A stretch of 22,386 bases of DNA, taken from NCBI GenBank assembly GCA_002502365.1, contig DAOJ01000044.1:1-22386 (forward strand), in the 5' to 3' direction. The position numbers and the translations under genes are program-made. Of this stretch, positions 7,990 to 15,392 are shown one piece after another (position 1 is the stretch's first letter; every line of letters begins with the position of its first letter). The notes under the pieces were generated by a model that saw nothing but the letters and a program-made list of their open reading frames with translations, ran no database searches and was not told the origin of the DNA. This stretch comes from Euryarchaeota archaeon UBA106. GTDB taxonomy: Archaea > Thermoplasmatota > Poseidoniia > Poseidoniales > Thalassarchaeaceae.

Positions 7990-8887
7990 ATGAGAACTGA
8001 CTCAATGTTCCATCATTTGTTAGAATTTTTTCCTCGATGAATCCAACTCCGAGTTGGTCTCTTGAAGAAATGTCTAAACTTGTTTCCCGGATTATGGCAT
8101 CAAATCTCCAACCTGTGAGTTCCCAAATACCATCTTTCTGCCTAGCTGATAGTAGTGGTCCTGGTGTATTGTAAGATTCAACAATCCCTTCACCATCGGA
8201 AAGCAGAAATCCACCTTGAGATAATGCAAGAATATGCGAATCATTTCCGTGAAAAACTCTCTCAATTCTTTCTGAAATTTTTATTTTTCTCCGGTCGATT
8301 TCTAAACCGGTATCGAGAGAGATATCTACAATCAATCCATTATTATACCAAATACTGAGTATATCTTCAGAGTTTGATATTGAAATGGCAGTCTCAAACC
8401 CATTTCTTCGGCCTACATTCGAATTTGGAAGAGAGGACCTCCAGATCTCATTTGCTTCTGAATCCATAAGATATACTCCTCTCCCTCTTAAAACAAAACA
8501 AAATACATCTCCTAACCCAGAAATACATGTTGGTTCAGCATCAAGAGCGTGTGACCAAGTCGAGTTTTCTGGGTGCAATTGCATTGGATTATCAGATGTC
8601 CGAAGATCACTACTTGAGGGGCCATTCCTCCAATTTCTCTCTAAATTTAATCTCGCCATTCTCGCCAATCTCATTTCAGGCTCCACCCAGATGCCAATCC
8701 AAGAATCAACCAAAGGGGTAGAGTGAGTTATAGTTGAAGCAAAGGGAGTACATACATCTCCATTTACGTTACCAGTTCTGTCAAGTTTTGCCAATTCTCC
8801 AAGACTTCCAATTACAACGTAATATTCCGCACAATTATCCACTCGAGTTGGAGTGAATGAAACAGTTCGTTCCACAACCCGACGCAT
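7976..8887 (-). CDS. Hypothetical protein, 303 aa, possible beta-propeller
   Basis: I cannot assign a family. No signal peptide or membrane helix is seen. The sequence shows repeated short hydrophobic beta-strand patterns, about 35-45 residues apart (for example YYVVIGSLGELAKLD, DVFCFVLRGRGVYLMD, DILSIWYNNGLIVDIS, HILALSQGGFLLSDGEG, DGIWELTGW). This suggests a WD40- or PQQ-like propeller of perhaps six or seven blades, in which each blade reads a value and compares it with a stored state. Only a profile search would settle this. The start ATG at 8885-8887 lacks a clear Shine-Dalgarno. The gene is divergent from dtdA (92 bp spacer) and its end overlaps rps27ae by 14 bp. Confidence 0.72.
   Translation of the reverse strand: MRRVVERTVSFTPTRVDNCAEYYVVIGSLGELAKLDRTGNVNGDVCTPFASTITHSTPLVDSWIGIWVEPEMRLARMARLNLERNWRNGPSSSDLRTSDNPMQLHPENSTWSHALDAEPTCISGLGDVFCFVLRGRGVYLMDSEANEIWRSSLPNSNVGRRNGFETAISISNSEDILSIWYNNGLIVDISLDTGLEIDRRKIKISERIERVFHGNDSHILALSQGGFLLSDGEGIVESYNTPGPLLSARQKDGIWELTGWRFDAIIRETSLDISSRDQLGVGFIEEKILTNDGTLSQFSFNRS
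8026..8031 (+). terminator. U-run, possible terminator of the rpoE-rps27ae operon
   Basis: Six consecutive T lie 37-42 nt after the rps27ae stop on the plus strand. Archaeal RNA polymerase terminates at U-rich tracts without needing a hairpin, so this is a reasonable end for the operon, although it lies within the antisense of the 303-residue gene. Confidence 0.3.
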
Positions 8888-8979
8888 TGGCTACTGCGTT
8901 TGAACCTGTGGTGCTAATGAGTCTCGTAATTCTTTGTTGATTGGATGATTTGAAATCTTCAGGCTTCTAGCGTGTAATT

Positions 8980-9912
8980 ATGGTGACACTTCTGCTAGCC
9001 TCTCGAGCAGATAATGCCTCGCTAAATCTCTATGAAGCGGTTGCAGAGCTTGGAGGTTGGGAAGAATCTGAATATTTGCAGCATGGATTGTTGATGAGAC
9101 ATTCAGTTCGCCCAGTTCATCTTCTTCTAATTGATAAGTTACATATTCTTGCTGATGGTATTGATTTAATTCATGAAAAAGAGACCACTGAGTCTGTCGA
9201 GGAAGTCCTTGTTCTCTCTCGTCACGCGGCAAAGAGTGGAATTCCCTCACTTACAGTTCATGCAATAGGTGTCCCAGGTGAAGTACCTCATGGTGAGGTT
9301 GGATTTGCTGGGGGAGAAAAGGGGTTAGCAGTGCCTCCTTCTCCAAGGTTCGCTGCAATATTTTCAGCATTGATAGAAGAAACTAACAATTCAGATTTAG
9401 CTAATGAATTTGATATCAGTCTTGAGACTACCCACCACGGTCCTGTACTTACAAGGCCAACACTCTATCTTGAGATAGGTTCTAAGGAATCCGAATGGAT
9501 TCGCAAGGATGCATCTTCCCTGTGGGCAATCGTAATTTCCAGAGTGCTAGGGCTGTCTGAAAATGAACCAGAAGGTGAATGGAAAGGGCAAGGAGAGGTT
9601 ATGGTTGGTTTTGGAGGGGGTCACTACGCTCCTCGACACTCTGATATTGTGATTAGAAGTGGTGTGAATTTCGGACATTTGTTGGCTAATTATGCTCTTA
9701 TTTTCGATGATGAAGATCCCGAATCTCCCTCTGGGCCATGGGTGCATAGTTTACGAGAAGCGATTGAAAAAACCCGTATTGCTTACCCTGGAGGGGTGAT
9801 TTTTGCTCACCTTGATCGAAAGTCATTCAAAGGTTGGCAGCGAAATGCGATAATCAATGAATTGAGTTCACTTGGCGTTCAGGTTCGCAGAGGTAAGGAG
9901 ATTGTTCCTTGA
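8980..9912 (+). CDS. dtdA: D-aminoacyl-tRNA deacylase, archaeal/plant type (DTD2)
   Basis: A 310-residue cytoplasmic proofreading enzyme that hydrolyses D-aminoacyl-tRNA and so keeps D-amino acids out of protein. All the landmark motifs of the family are present in order: S-R-H (80-82) with S-x-x-P-S-L-T-V-H (86-94), the F-A-G-G-E-K-G turn (109-115), T-T-H-H-G-P (150-155), E-I-G-S (165-168), V-G-F-G-G-G-H-Y-A-P-R (209-219) and F-G-H (231-233). The length is near normal. The ATG at 8980 has no Shine-Dalgarno and may be leaderless or weakly initiated. The next gene, proline dehydrogenase, begins 37 nt after the stop on the same strand, so the two may share a transcript. Confidence 0.95.
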   Translation: MVTLLLASRADNASLNLYEAVAELGGWEESEYLQHGLLMRHSVRPVHLLLIDKLHILADGIDLIHEKETTESVEEVLVLSRHAAKSGIPSLTVHAIGVPGEVPHGEVGFAGGEKGLAVPPSPRFAAIFSALIEETNNSDLANEFDISLETTHHGPVLTRPTLYLEIGSKESEWIRKDASSLWAIVISRVLGLSENEPEGEWKGQGEVMVGFGGGHYAPRHSDIVIRSGVNFGHLLANYALIFDDEDPESPSGPWVHSLREAIEKTRIAYPGGVIFAHLDRKSFKGWQRNAIINELSSLGVQVRRGKEIVP

Positions 9913-9915
9913 GCA

Positions 9916-9949
9916 ATCGTGAAAGTGCTCCTGCTACGCGGAGTACGAT
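9916..9949 (+). promoter_or_regulatory. Hairpin masking the proline dehydrogenase ribosome-binding site
   Basis: GTGCTCC (9925-9931) pairs with GGAGTAC (9940-9946), seven pairs with one G-U, over an 8-nt loop. ATCGT (9916-9920) can alternatively pair with ACGAT (9945-9949). The 3' arm contains the GGAG Shine-Dalgarno that serves the ATG at 9950. The element begins 3 nt after the dtdA stop. Ribosomes finishing dtdA could open it, giving coupling, or it may respond to a ligand or to temperature. Read from sequence only. Confidence 0.42.
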
Positions 9950-10924
9950 ATGGGTGTGATGGGCCGAGTCATCATGATGATGATGCCCATTACTCCAAAA
10001 TTCATCGTAAGGTGGGTTGCTAATCGTTATGTGGCTGGTCCAGAGTTAAGTGATGCGATTCAAGTAATGCAATCTATGCAATCTCAAGGAGCTTGTTTCA
10101 CCTTGGATGTTTTAGGTGAAGAAATTACCAGTTTAGATGAGGCAGAATTTTTTGTCAATGAATATAATCGAGCAGTTGATGCAATTGTATCTGAAGGGGT
10201 AGATGCAAATATCTCTCTAAAACCAACTGCCTTTGGGCTACTTATCGATCGTGACAGAGCAATTGAAAACATTGAAAAAATCACTAAAAAAGCCGCCCAA
10301 AATGATATTTTCGTTAGGCTAGATATGGAAGATAATCGTGTCACTCAATCAACGATTGATATTGTCATTGAAATGCAAAATAGAGGTCTAAGTAACATAG
10401 GCACGGTTCTTCAATCTAGGTTATTTCGAACCGGTGATGATATCGAATTCCTTGCCTCAACTTTGGGCGGTAATTCAGATGTAAGGATTTGTAAAGGAAT
10501 TTATCTAGAATCTGATAGCATAGCTCACACAAAGTATCAAGATATTGTTAATGCAACTAATGAGGCGGTTGACAATCTACTGGATGCAGGGGCCTACACC
10601 GCAATTGCATCACATGATATTCCAGTAATCGATTATTCGCTATCTGCTTTAGCAAAAAGAGAAATGGGCCCAGGAATCGAAGATCCAAGGCAAAATGCTA
10701 GTGAATCCAGGGCAGGTAAAGGTCCGGGTTATGAATTCCAAATGCTACTTGGGGTCAGGGGTAATATTCGAAGAAAGTTAGCTAAAGAAGGTCATAGAAC
10801 TAGGGTGTACATTCCCTATGGTGGAAGATGGTATGAATACAGTATGCGTCGGTTAAGAGAAAATCCCGACGTTGCTTGGCATGTTGCAAAGAGTATCATT
10901 ATGCCATGGACAAATAGGAGATAA
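9950..10924 (+). CDS. putA: Proline dehydrogenase (monofunctional PRODH)
   Basis: A 324-residue flavoenzyme that oxidises L-proline to pyrroline-5-carboxylate and passes electrons to the quinone pool or a partner protein. The TIM-barrel motifs of short PRODHs are clear: T-L-D-V-L-G-E (51-57), I-S-L-K-P-T-x-x-G-L with K91, L-D-M-E-D (124-128), T-V-L-Q-S (152-156), R-I-C-K-G (179-183), A-S-H-D (220-223), F-Q-M-L (263-266), V-Y-I-P-Y-G (286-291) and the substrate-binding R-R-L-R-E-N-P (300-306). An insert of about 15 residues, rich in polar amino acids (about 242-258), precedes F-Q-M-L. Several ATG codons lie near the start; 9950 is favoured by GGAG six nt upstream. No P5C dehydrogenase is in view. 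The TAA directly abuts the neighbouring minus-strand stop (0 bp). Confidence 0.93.
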   Translation: MGVMGRVIMMMMPITPKFIVRWVANRYVAGPELSDAIQVMQSMQSQGACFTLDVLGEEITSLDEAEFFVNEYNRAVDAIVSEGVDANISLKPTAFGLLIDRDRAIENIEKITKKAAQNDIFVRLDMEDNRVTQSTIDIVIEMQNRGLSNIGTVLQSRLFRTGDDIEFLASTLGGNSDVRICKGIYLESDSIAHTKYQDIVNATNEAVDNLLDAGAYTAIASHDIPVIDYSLSALAKREMGPGIEDPRQNASESRAGKGPGYEFQMLLGVRGNIRRKLAKEGHRTRVYIPYGGRWYEYSMRRLRENPDVAWHVAKSIIMPWTNRR

Positions 10925-11557
10925 TCAGCGGCGATAGTCTCCTCTATCCTCAAGGTGACGATTTGCCGGATGCAGGTAGACCCGTCGAATATCTATTGCT
11001 GACCGCTTACCCCTGAGAGTTCTTCCTTTACCTGTATGAAGTGCTCTTATCCTCCATCTTGAACCGTCGATTTCCATAATACTTCCACATGTAAAAACAT
11101 CATCTGGAGAACATTCTATAGTCTCGGATTTGCTTTCTTCCCCATCGGTCATTGTAAGTCTTAGTATGCACTTATCACACCTTACCGCCCATAGTGTTGA
11201 GATTTCACTCGCCAGCATATTTCTTTTTGGCCTAGTTTCAGAGTCATCAATTCTAGTGACTCTGTAAAGAACCTCTTCATGTTCGAAAACATCGTCGAGA
11301 GAGATTTCTTCATCATCATCTGAATCTATTTTACAAGTCATACTTTCGGGCCCATCGGACAAGATCGCATTTATCTTAATCGCCTTACCAGGCCTCAAGT
11401 GGAGAGTTTGTACTTCGTTACAGGAAACACATTGAACGAGTAAGTCTTCACCTTCTCCCTTGTTCACTCTTCGAAGTATTCTGTGCTCTGTAAAATCCTC
11501 ACAACTCGAGCATTCAGCGACGTCTATCGCCTCCTCCTCATCAGACTCCTTGTCCAC
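10925..11557 (-). CDS. HVO_0476-type zinc-finger protein
   Basis: A 210-residue acidic soluble protein with an N-terminal C16-x2-C19 and C43-x2-C46 zinc ribbon (ECSSCED and QCVSCNE) and a further C127-x2-C130 pair. The rest is a small beta-rich body with a basic C-terminus. The arrangement resembles the euryarchaeal HVO_0476 zinc-finger family, whose biochemical role is not established; nucleic-acid or ribosome association is a reasonable guess from the two domains. Translation appears to begin at a GTG (11555-11557) without a Shine-Dalgarno, so it could be leaderless. The stop abuts that of proline dehydrogenase, and the gene is divergent from the methyltransferase-like gene (78 bp spacer). 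Confidence 0.78.
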   Translation of the reverse strand: MDKESDEEEAIDVAECSSCEDFTEHRILRRVNKGEGEDLLVQCVSCNEVQTLHLRPGKAIKINAILSDGPESMTCKIDSDDDEEISLDDVFEHEEVLYRVTRIDDSETRPKRNMLASEISTLWAVRCDKCILRLTMTDGEESKSETIECSPDDVFTCGSIMEIDGSRWRIRALHTGKGRTLRGKRSAIDIRRVYLHPANRHLEDRGDYRR

Positions 11558-11635
11558 ATACAGGCGGCAGCCCTACTATTCTTGAAGCCATCCGCACGTG
11601 GGATGGTTCAAGAGAGAGCAACTGGAGGAGTTGAT

Positions 11636-12430
11636 ATGAGTGAGATAGGGGGTGGAATTGGTCTGCCAACTATGTCTCAAAGAGAGATGTTTGAGCAACT
11701 TCTTGGCGATGATGAATCAAGAAGTGCTTCCGAGCCGGAAATTGCTGCTGCAATTGGTGAACAAATGATTCACATGGACTTACGACCTTTACCGCGCTCA
11801 ATTCGAAAAAGGATTCGTGACATCAGTGCTCGAATTCCCGCCAAAAATGTTGTAATTATTGGTGGGGGTATTGGTCATTTGACTGCCTGGATGATGGACT
11901 TATGGTGTGGTAAACCTGCAGACCCTGACTCAGTTGGTAGTGGTCGACCTGATAGCCTAAGGGTGATTGAAGAAGGTGGTAAATTTGGCGTGATTATTGA
12001 CCGTTTACTACGGAGATATGATGCTTCAAATTGGGCCCAAGTTATCTCAGATCCCTGGCCCGAAATAGCTGCAGAAACTGAATCTTGGAATGCAGCGAAT
12101 GCAACACTTCCAGATATTGCAAAATCTGCACCTTTGCCTCAGCCAATTGATTTAGTTATCATCGACTTGCCAGAGGTTGAAAGAGCAAAGGTAGCCTCAT
12201 CCGCATTCAATTTACTATCTCCAGGAGGTGTCGTTATGGTGTTAGAACCACAAGTACCTACTGGAGATGTGGGTGAACCTGAGCAAGGGTCAGAAATGAC
12301 CCAAGCTCAACAAGTAGTAGCCTCCTTTAACGAATGGATAGAATTTGTTCAATCTGTAAATTCCAACCACTCGGCTGCCTTTGTAGAATTAGCAGGCGGA
12401 ACACTAGGGGTTTTCCTACGCTCTGCTTGA
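11636..12430 (+). CDS. Class I SAM-dependent methyltransferase-like protein
   Basis: A 264-residue soluble protein with a Rossmann-type core. V-V-I-I-G-G-G-I-G-H (72-81) fits the SAM-binding glycine loop, an acidic residue ends the next strand near I-E-E (111-113), I-D-L-V-I-I-D-L-P (171-179) fits motif IV, and S-P-G-G-V-V-M-V-L-E-P (195-205) fits strand 5. The N-terminal 65 residues form a helical, charged extension. The substrate is unknown; the order and spacing suggest an O- or N-methyltransferase, but some NAD-binding proteins look similar. ATG 11636 is chosen because GGAGGAG lies 5 nt upstream, although the frame stays open to 11483 and an in-frame ATG occurs at 11603. The last 82 bp overlap the subtilase gene on the other strand. 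Confidence 0.75.
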   Translation: MSEIGGGIGLPTMSQREMFEQLLGDDESRSASEPEIAAAIGEQMIHMDLRPLPRSIRKRIRDISARIPAKNVVIIGGGIGHLTAWMMDLWCGKPADPDSVGSGRPDSLRVIEEGGKFGVIIDRLLRRYDASNWAQVISDPWPEIAAETESWNAANATLPDIAKSAPLPQPIDLVIIDLPEVERAKVASSAFNLLSPGGVVMVLEPQVPTGDVGEPEQGSEMTQAQQVVASFNEWIEFVQSVNSNHSAAFVELAGGTLGVFLRSA

Positions 12431-13914
12431 TATGAATCTGTGAATGTAACCTGCAAACCGCTTTGCACTTCAGGCCCCTTCACATTAGTGTCTGAACTTG
12501 AATTTTCCAATTCTTCAAGCATCAAATCAATTCTAAATATTCCGTAACCAAACCTTTCATCATGTTCAGATTGCCCATCATCCATTTGTGAATTTTCACT
12601 TAATTTAGTTTTGATAAATTCAATTGCATTTGGTCCTCCTGATGAACCCTCTCTTTGTAATTCGGGATGTGCCTCGAGAATTATCGCCAAGCCTCCCGAT
12701 ACCCAAGCTGTAGCAGCCGAGGTTCCACTTGCCCATCCCCACCAAGAACCATCGCCGCTACCTCCAGCAAAAAGAATGGGCACCTCTGCTCCAGGTCCCA
12801 GAATTTCTGGTTTCATATCAGGGTCTGAACGAGGTAACATGGGAGGCCAAAGTCTTCCGTCATTATCTCCTTGAGAACTCCCACTCCAGACATTACCCAG
12901 CCTAGTCGCTCCACCTACACAGATAACATCCTCTACAGAACCTGGAGAGGATACGTCTCCATCATCATCCGTTCCATCATTTCCTGCTGCTGCAACCACG
13001 AAGATACCTTGATCTAGAGCATCTTGAACTGCACTTTCTAATTGGTCAGTGGTAATGCCACCTATGCTAAAGCCTCCTTCTCCGCCTAGGCTCAATGAGA
13101 TAATATCGGCCTGATTATCCGCACACCAACCAACAGCTTCAGCAATTCCTGTATCAGTCCCCTGTCCATTGGAATCAATTGCTTTTGCAACCAATAAATC
13201 AACGCCTTGAGCATTTCCACTAAGGCCATTTTTCGCAACTATAATTCCTGCCATTGCGGTTCCATGCCCCTCGTCATCATAGGGCTCATTTTGCCCATTA
13301 ATCACATCAAACCAACCGGCTAGGGTAAGGTGCTGTAAATCGGGGTGACTCATTTCGATACCAGAATCAACTACACATACCACAACACCACTTCCATCCA
13401 ATCCAGATACTTCGTCGAATCCAGTTAATTCTTGGTACGATTGCTCCCATCCGGTCAAGGTTGGTGGAGGACCTCCAATCAATATCTCATCGGCCACAGA
13501 TCTAAACCAAAGGAAAATGACTGAAGCAATTAGGATAAATGCTAATGTAGAAACAGAACCAATCAACCATGGTAAGGCGCTAATGTAGTTGTTTTGATTG
13601 GTAAATTCAGATGATTGCTCGATTGATTGCTCCAATCTAGATTCGTCAACTTGCTCTTCACCAACATTGGAATCTTTATTCCTAATTGGTTCGCTACTTA
13701 CCGAATTGTAAAATAATGTCACAAAGCCCACAAGAACTAGTAGAATCCCGATTAGTAAGGCGATAATGTCTAAGAAATCATCATCAATGATTGAATACGA
13801 AATGATAAATAAAGCACCAATTGTTAACAAAATTACTGCTAATTTCTTCCTCATTTTGGGCTGAATGTTCTCTAGAAAATCATCATAAATAAACAGTAAA
13901 TTATCTAGTAACAT
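12349..13914 (-). CDS. Membrane-tethered subtilisin-like serine protease (S8 family)
   Basis: The 521-residue product has the complete subtilase catalytic set: D183 in V-V-D-S-G-I-E, H217 in D-D-E-G-H-G-T-A, oxyanion N312 in A-A-A-G-N-D-G and nucleophile S399 in A-S-G-T-S-A-A. Three membrane helices lie at about 25-43, 48-69 and 115-137. With the basic Q-P-K-M-R-K-K before the first helix, this predicts the protease domain outside the cell. There is no classical signal peptide and no obvious I9 prodomain. ATG 13914 has GAGG 7 nt upstream. The last ~50 residues (S-S-S-D-T-N-V-K-G onward) lie beyond the conserved fold, and their final part is antisense to the methyltransferase gene. Co-transcribed with the membrane protein at 13937-15091 (22 bp spacing). 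Confidence 0.95.
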   Translation of the reverse strand: MLLDNLLFIYDDFLENIQPKMRKKLAVILLTIGALFIISYSIIDDDFLDIIALLIGILLVLVGFVTLFYNSVSSEPIRNKDSNVGEEQVDESRLEQSIEQSSEFTNQNNYISALPWLIGSVSTLAFILIASVIFLWFRSVADEILIGGPPPTLTGWEQSYQELTGFDEVSGLDGSGVVVCVVDSGIEMSHPDLQHLTLAGWFDVINGQNEPYDDEGHGTAMAGIIVAKNGLSGNAQGVDLLVAKAIDSNGQGTDTGIAEAVGWCADNQADIISLSLGGEGGFSIGGITTDQLESAVQDALDQGIFVVAAAGNDGTDDDGDVSSPGSVEDVICVGGATRLGNVWSGSSQGDNDGRLWPPMLPRSDPDMKPEILGPGAEVPILFAGGSGDGSWWGWASGTSAATAWVSGGLAIILEAHPELQREGSSGGPNAIEFIKTKLSENSQMDDGQSEHDERFGYGIFRIDLMLEELENSSSDTNVKGPEVQSGLQVTFTDSYQAERRKTPSVPPANSTKAAEWLEFTD

Positions 13915-13936
13915 CTTAGTTCCTCTGACTTCGATA

Positions 13937-15091
13937 TTACCAGGCTTCAGACCGAGAAAAGTGACTCATAACGGTAGTGCTTGAACCACATTCTGAACAT
14001 GTGACCCTTGCTGGTATTATGCTATTACAACTAGAACAAGCGGTTCCTGGTTTGCCGTCACCCTCACACTCTGTACATGGCAATACAATACTGCCATCTT
14101 GGGTTCTAACTGCTACAGATTCTGCGTTGCAGATAGGGCAGGAACCTTGTCTTTTATCAGATTTCACAGGTACAAACTCTCCGGAAACTTCCCTTGCTCT
14201 AACCGATTGAATTCTATCTCCCGCCGCTCCAAGCATAAATTCTGGATACCATAATACGTGAATCCAAACAGCTATTGTGAGAATTCCAAAAAGAGCATAC
14301 AATACAATATAAATCGTCATATCATTTTCTATAGGTGGTCTTGGAGATATTGCATGTGCTCCTGCCCATGAAGAGATGTTTAGAAACAACATCCAGATTG
14401 CGAGATTCAGACTCCATGCATTCAGACTATGATCTCTCCATGCTTTTTTTACAACTCGCGGGTCAGGATGGGAGTGTCGTTCTTCCACATGAATATCTCG
14501 AGTTTCACTTACTGCTTTGTGTACAACGATTATTGCTAGGAAAATTAGAATTAGATTTGCAAGAGCAACTCCTGCCCAATCGCCGATTTCTGCACCGTAT
14601 GGGAAATTTGTGGCTGATGAATGGCTTACAACATATCCTACCTGAATTCCAAGGATAGCAATTGACATGTAAACAAGATTTTCTCTCATTAAGGGGAATC
14701 TAGCCCAAAGTAAGGAAAAAAATCCTATCCATGCGATTAGGGAAAGCAGAGCTAACATTAACGAAAAGTCATTGACGTGAAGAAAACCAGCATTATCTCC
14801 GTAAAGCCCCCATCGATTGTAATCTCCACCAGAGGATATTTCTCCAATGCCTAAATCCCATGCTCCTAAGATAATGGAGAGAGTTCCAATGCCAATAATA
14901 AGTGCCTCAGTTGGCCCCCACCCTTTCAAAATCATTTTTCCATGGAATGCATATTCTTGTAATATGGAATCAATAAATGCTAATCTAGGATTTCGATCCT
15001 GCAAGTTGAAAGAAAGTTGAACATCACTTAATCTAATCTGGTCCGACTCAATCCATTCCTCGTCATTTGGAATGGCTCCACCTTCTTCCAC
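13937..15091 (-). CDS. Six-pass membrane protein with C-terminal double zinc ribbon
   Basis: A 384-residue integral membrane protein of unknown function. A soluble N-terminal region of about 55 residues is followed by hydrophobic segments at about 61-80, 108-130, 139-157, 172-191, 226-246 and 258-282. The C-terminal 90 residues carry four C-x2-C motifs (C318/C321, C339/C342, C352/C355, C365/C368), enough for two zinc sites and reminiscent of the DnaJ cysteine-rich region or a double rubredoxin-like knuckle. The frame starts at GTG (15089-15091) with a weak AGAAGG close upstream. It sits 22 bp ahead of the subtilase on the same strand, so it may be a partner, regulator or substrate-presenting factor for that protease; this is inference from the operon. 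Confidence 0.78.
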   Translation of the reverse strand: MEEGGAIPNDEEWIESDQIRLSDVQLSFNLQDRNPRLAFIDSILQEYAFHGKMILKGWGPTEALIIGIGTLSIILGAWDLGIGEISSGGDYNRWGLYGDNAGFLHVNDFSLMLALLSLIAWIGFFSLLWARFPLMRENLVYMSIAILGIQVGYVVSHSSATNFPYGAEIGDWAGVALANLILIFLAIIVVHKAVSETRDIHVEERHSHPDPRVVKKAWRDHSLNAWSLNLAIWMLFLNISSWAGAHAISPRPPIENDMTIYIVLYALFGILTIAVWIHVLWYPEFMLGAAGDRIQSVRAREVSGEFVPVKSDKRQGSCPICNAESVAVRTQDGSIVLPCTECEGDGKPGTACSSCNSIIPARVTCSECGSSTTVMSHFSRSEAW

Positions 15092-15180
15092 GTTCCTTCT
15101 CGGGTCGAATCAACCATAAGAAACAAACTTGATTTTGAGACGGTTTTTGCCAATTTCAGAGTGTTGTGTATTTCCTTTAA

Positions 15181-15266
15181 TGGCGCCGAGAGGGAGATTT
15201 GAACTCCCGAGGGTAGAACCCACATGATTTCCAGTCATGCGCAATACCAGGCTATGCGACCTCGGC
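15181..15266 (-). tRNA. tRNA-Ser, anticodon GGA
   Basis: On the minus strand the acceptor stem GCCGAGG pairs with TCTCGGC (last pair G-U). The anticodon arm is CATGA-CTGGAAA-TCATG, giving anticodon GGA (reads UCC and UCU). A long variable arm with a TGGG-TTCT-ACCC hairpin identifies a class II tRNA. The T arm is GGGAG-TTCAAAT-CTCCC. The discriminator is G, as expected for Ser, and CCA is encoded (15181-15183). It is divergent from tRNA-Thr. Confidence 0.96.
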
Positions 15267-15301
15267 TTAGTCCACGCGAATCATGACTAAGTCTTGAGTC
15301 T

Positions 15302-15322
15302 GACGCAAGAAAAATTTGCGTC
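15302..15322. repeat. 7-bp inverted repeat in the divergent tRNA spacer
   Basis: GACGCAA (15302-15308) and TTGCGTC (15316-15322) form a perfect inverted repeat around a 7-nt A-rich spacer. On the minus strand the A/T centre lies about 45-50 nt before the tRNA-Ser gene, so it may also hold that gene's TATA element, or act as an operator. No known motif is recognised. Confidence 0.3.
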
Positions 15323-15361
15323 TTTGTTAGAAATGATATCTCACTGCCCAGCCCGTAGCGG

Positions 15362-15369
15362 TTAAATTA
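15362..15369 (+). promoter_or_regulatory. TATA box of tRNA-Thr gene
   Basis: TTAAATTA is centred about 28 nt upstream of the first base of the mature tRNA-Thr. That is the spacing expected of an archaeal TATA box when transcription starts at or very near the tRNA 5' end. A small TCATT-TCG-AATGA inverted repeat (15375-15387) lies between the two. Confidence 0.6.
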
Positions 15370-15392
15370 ACACTTCATTTCGAATGATTACT

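Noticed and set aside
8385..8726. Plus-strand frame of 113 codons antisense to the 303-residue gene
   Set aside because: Low-complexity composition, no Shine-Dalgarno, and the opposite frame is longer and has regular strand patterns.
11843..11880. Glycine-rich V-V-I-I-G-G-G-I-G loop read as a dinucleotide dehydrogenase (TyrA-like) site
   Set aside because: The following strands (I-I-D-L-P and P-G-G-V-V-M-V-L-E-P) fit a class I methyltransferase better, and no dehydrogenase catalytic motif is seen.
15028..15225. Minus-strand frame of 65 codons running through tRNA-Ser
   Set aside because: It overlaps a certain tRNA gene and the start of the membrane protein in another frame, with no protein features.
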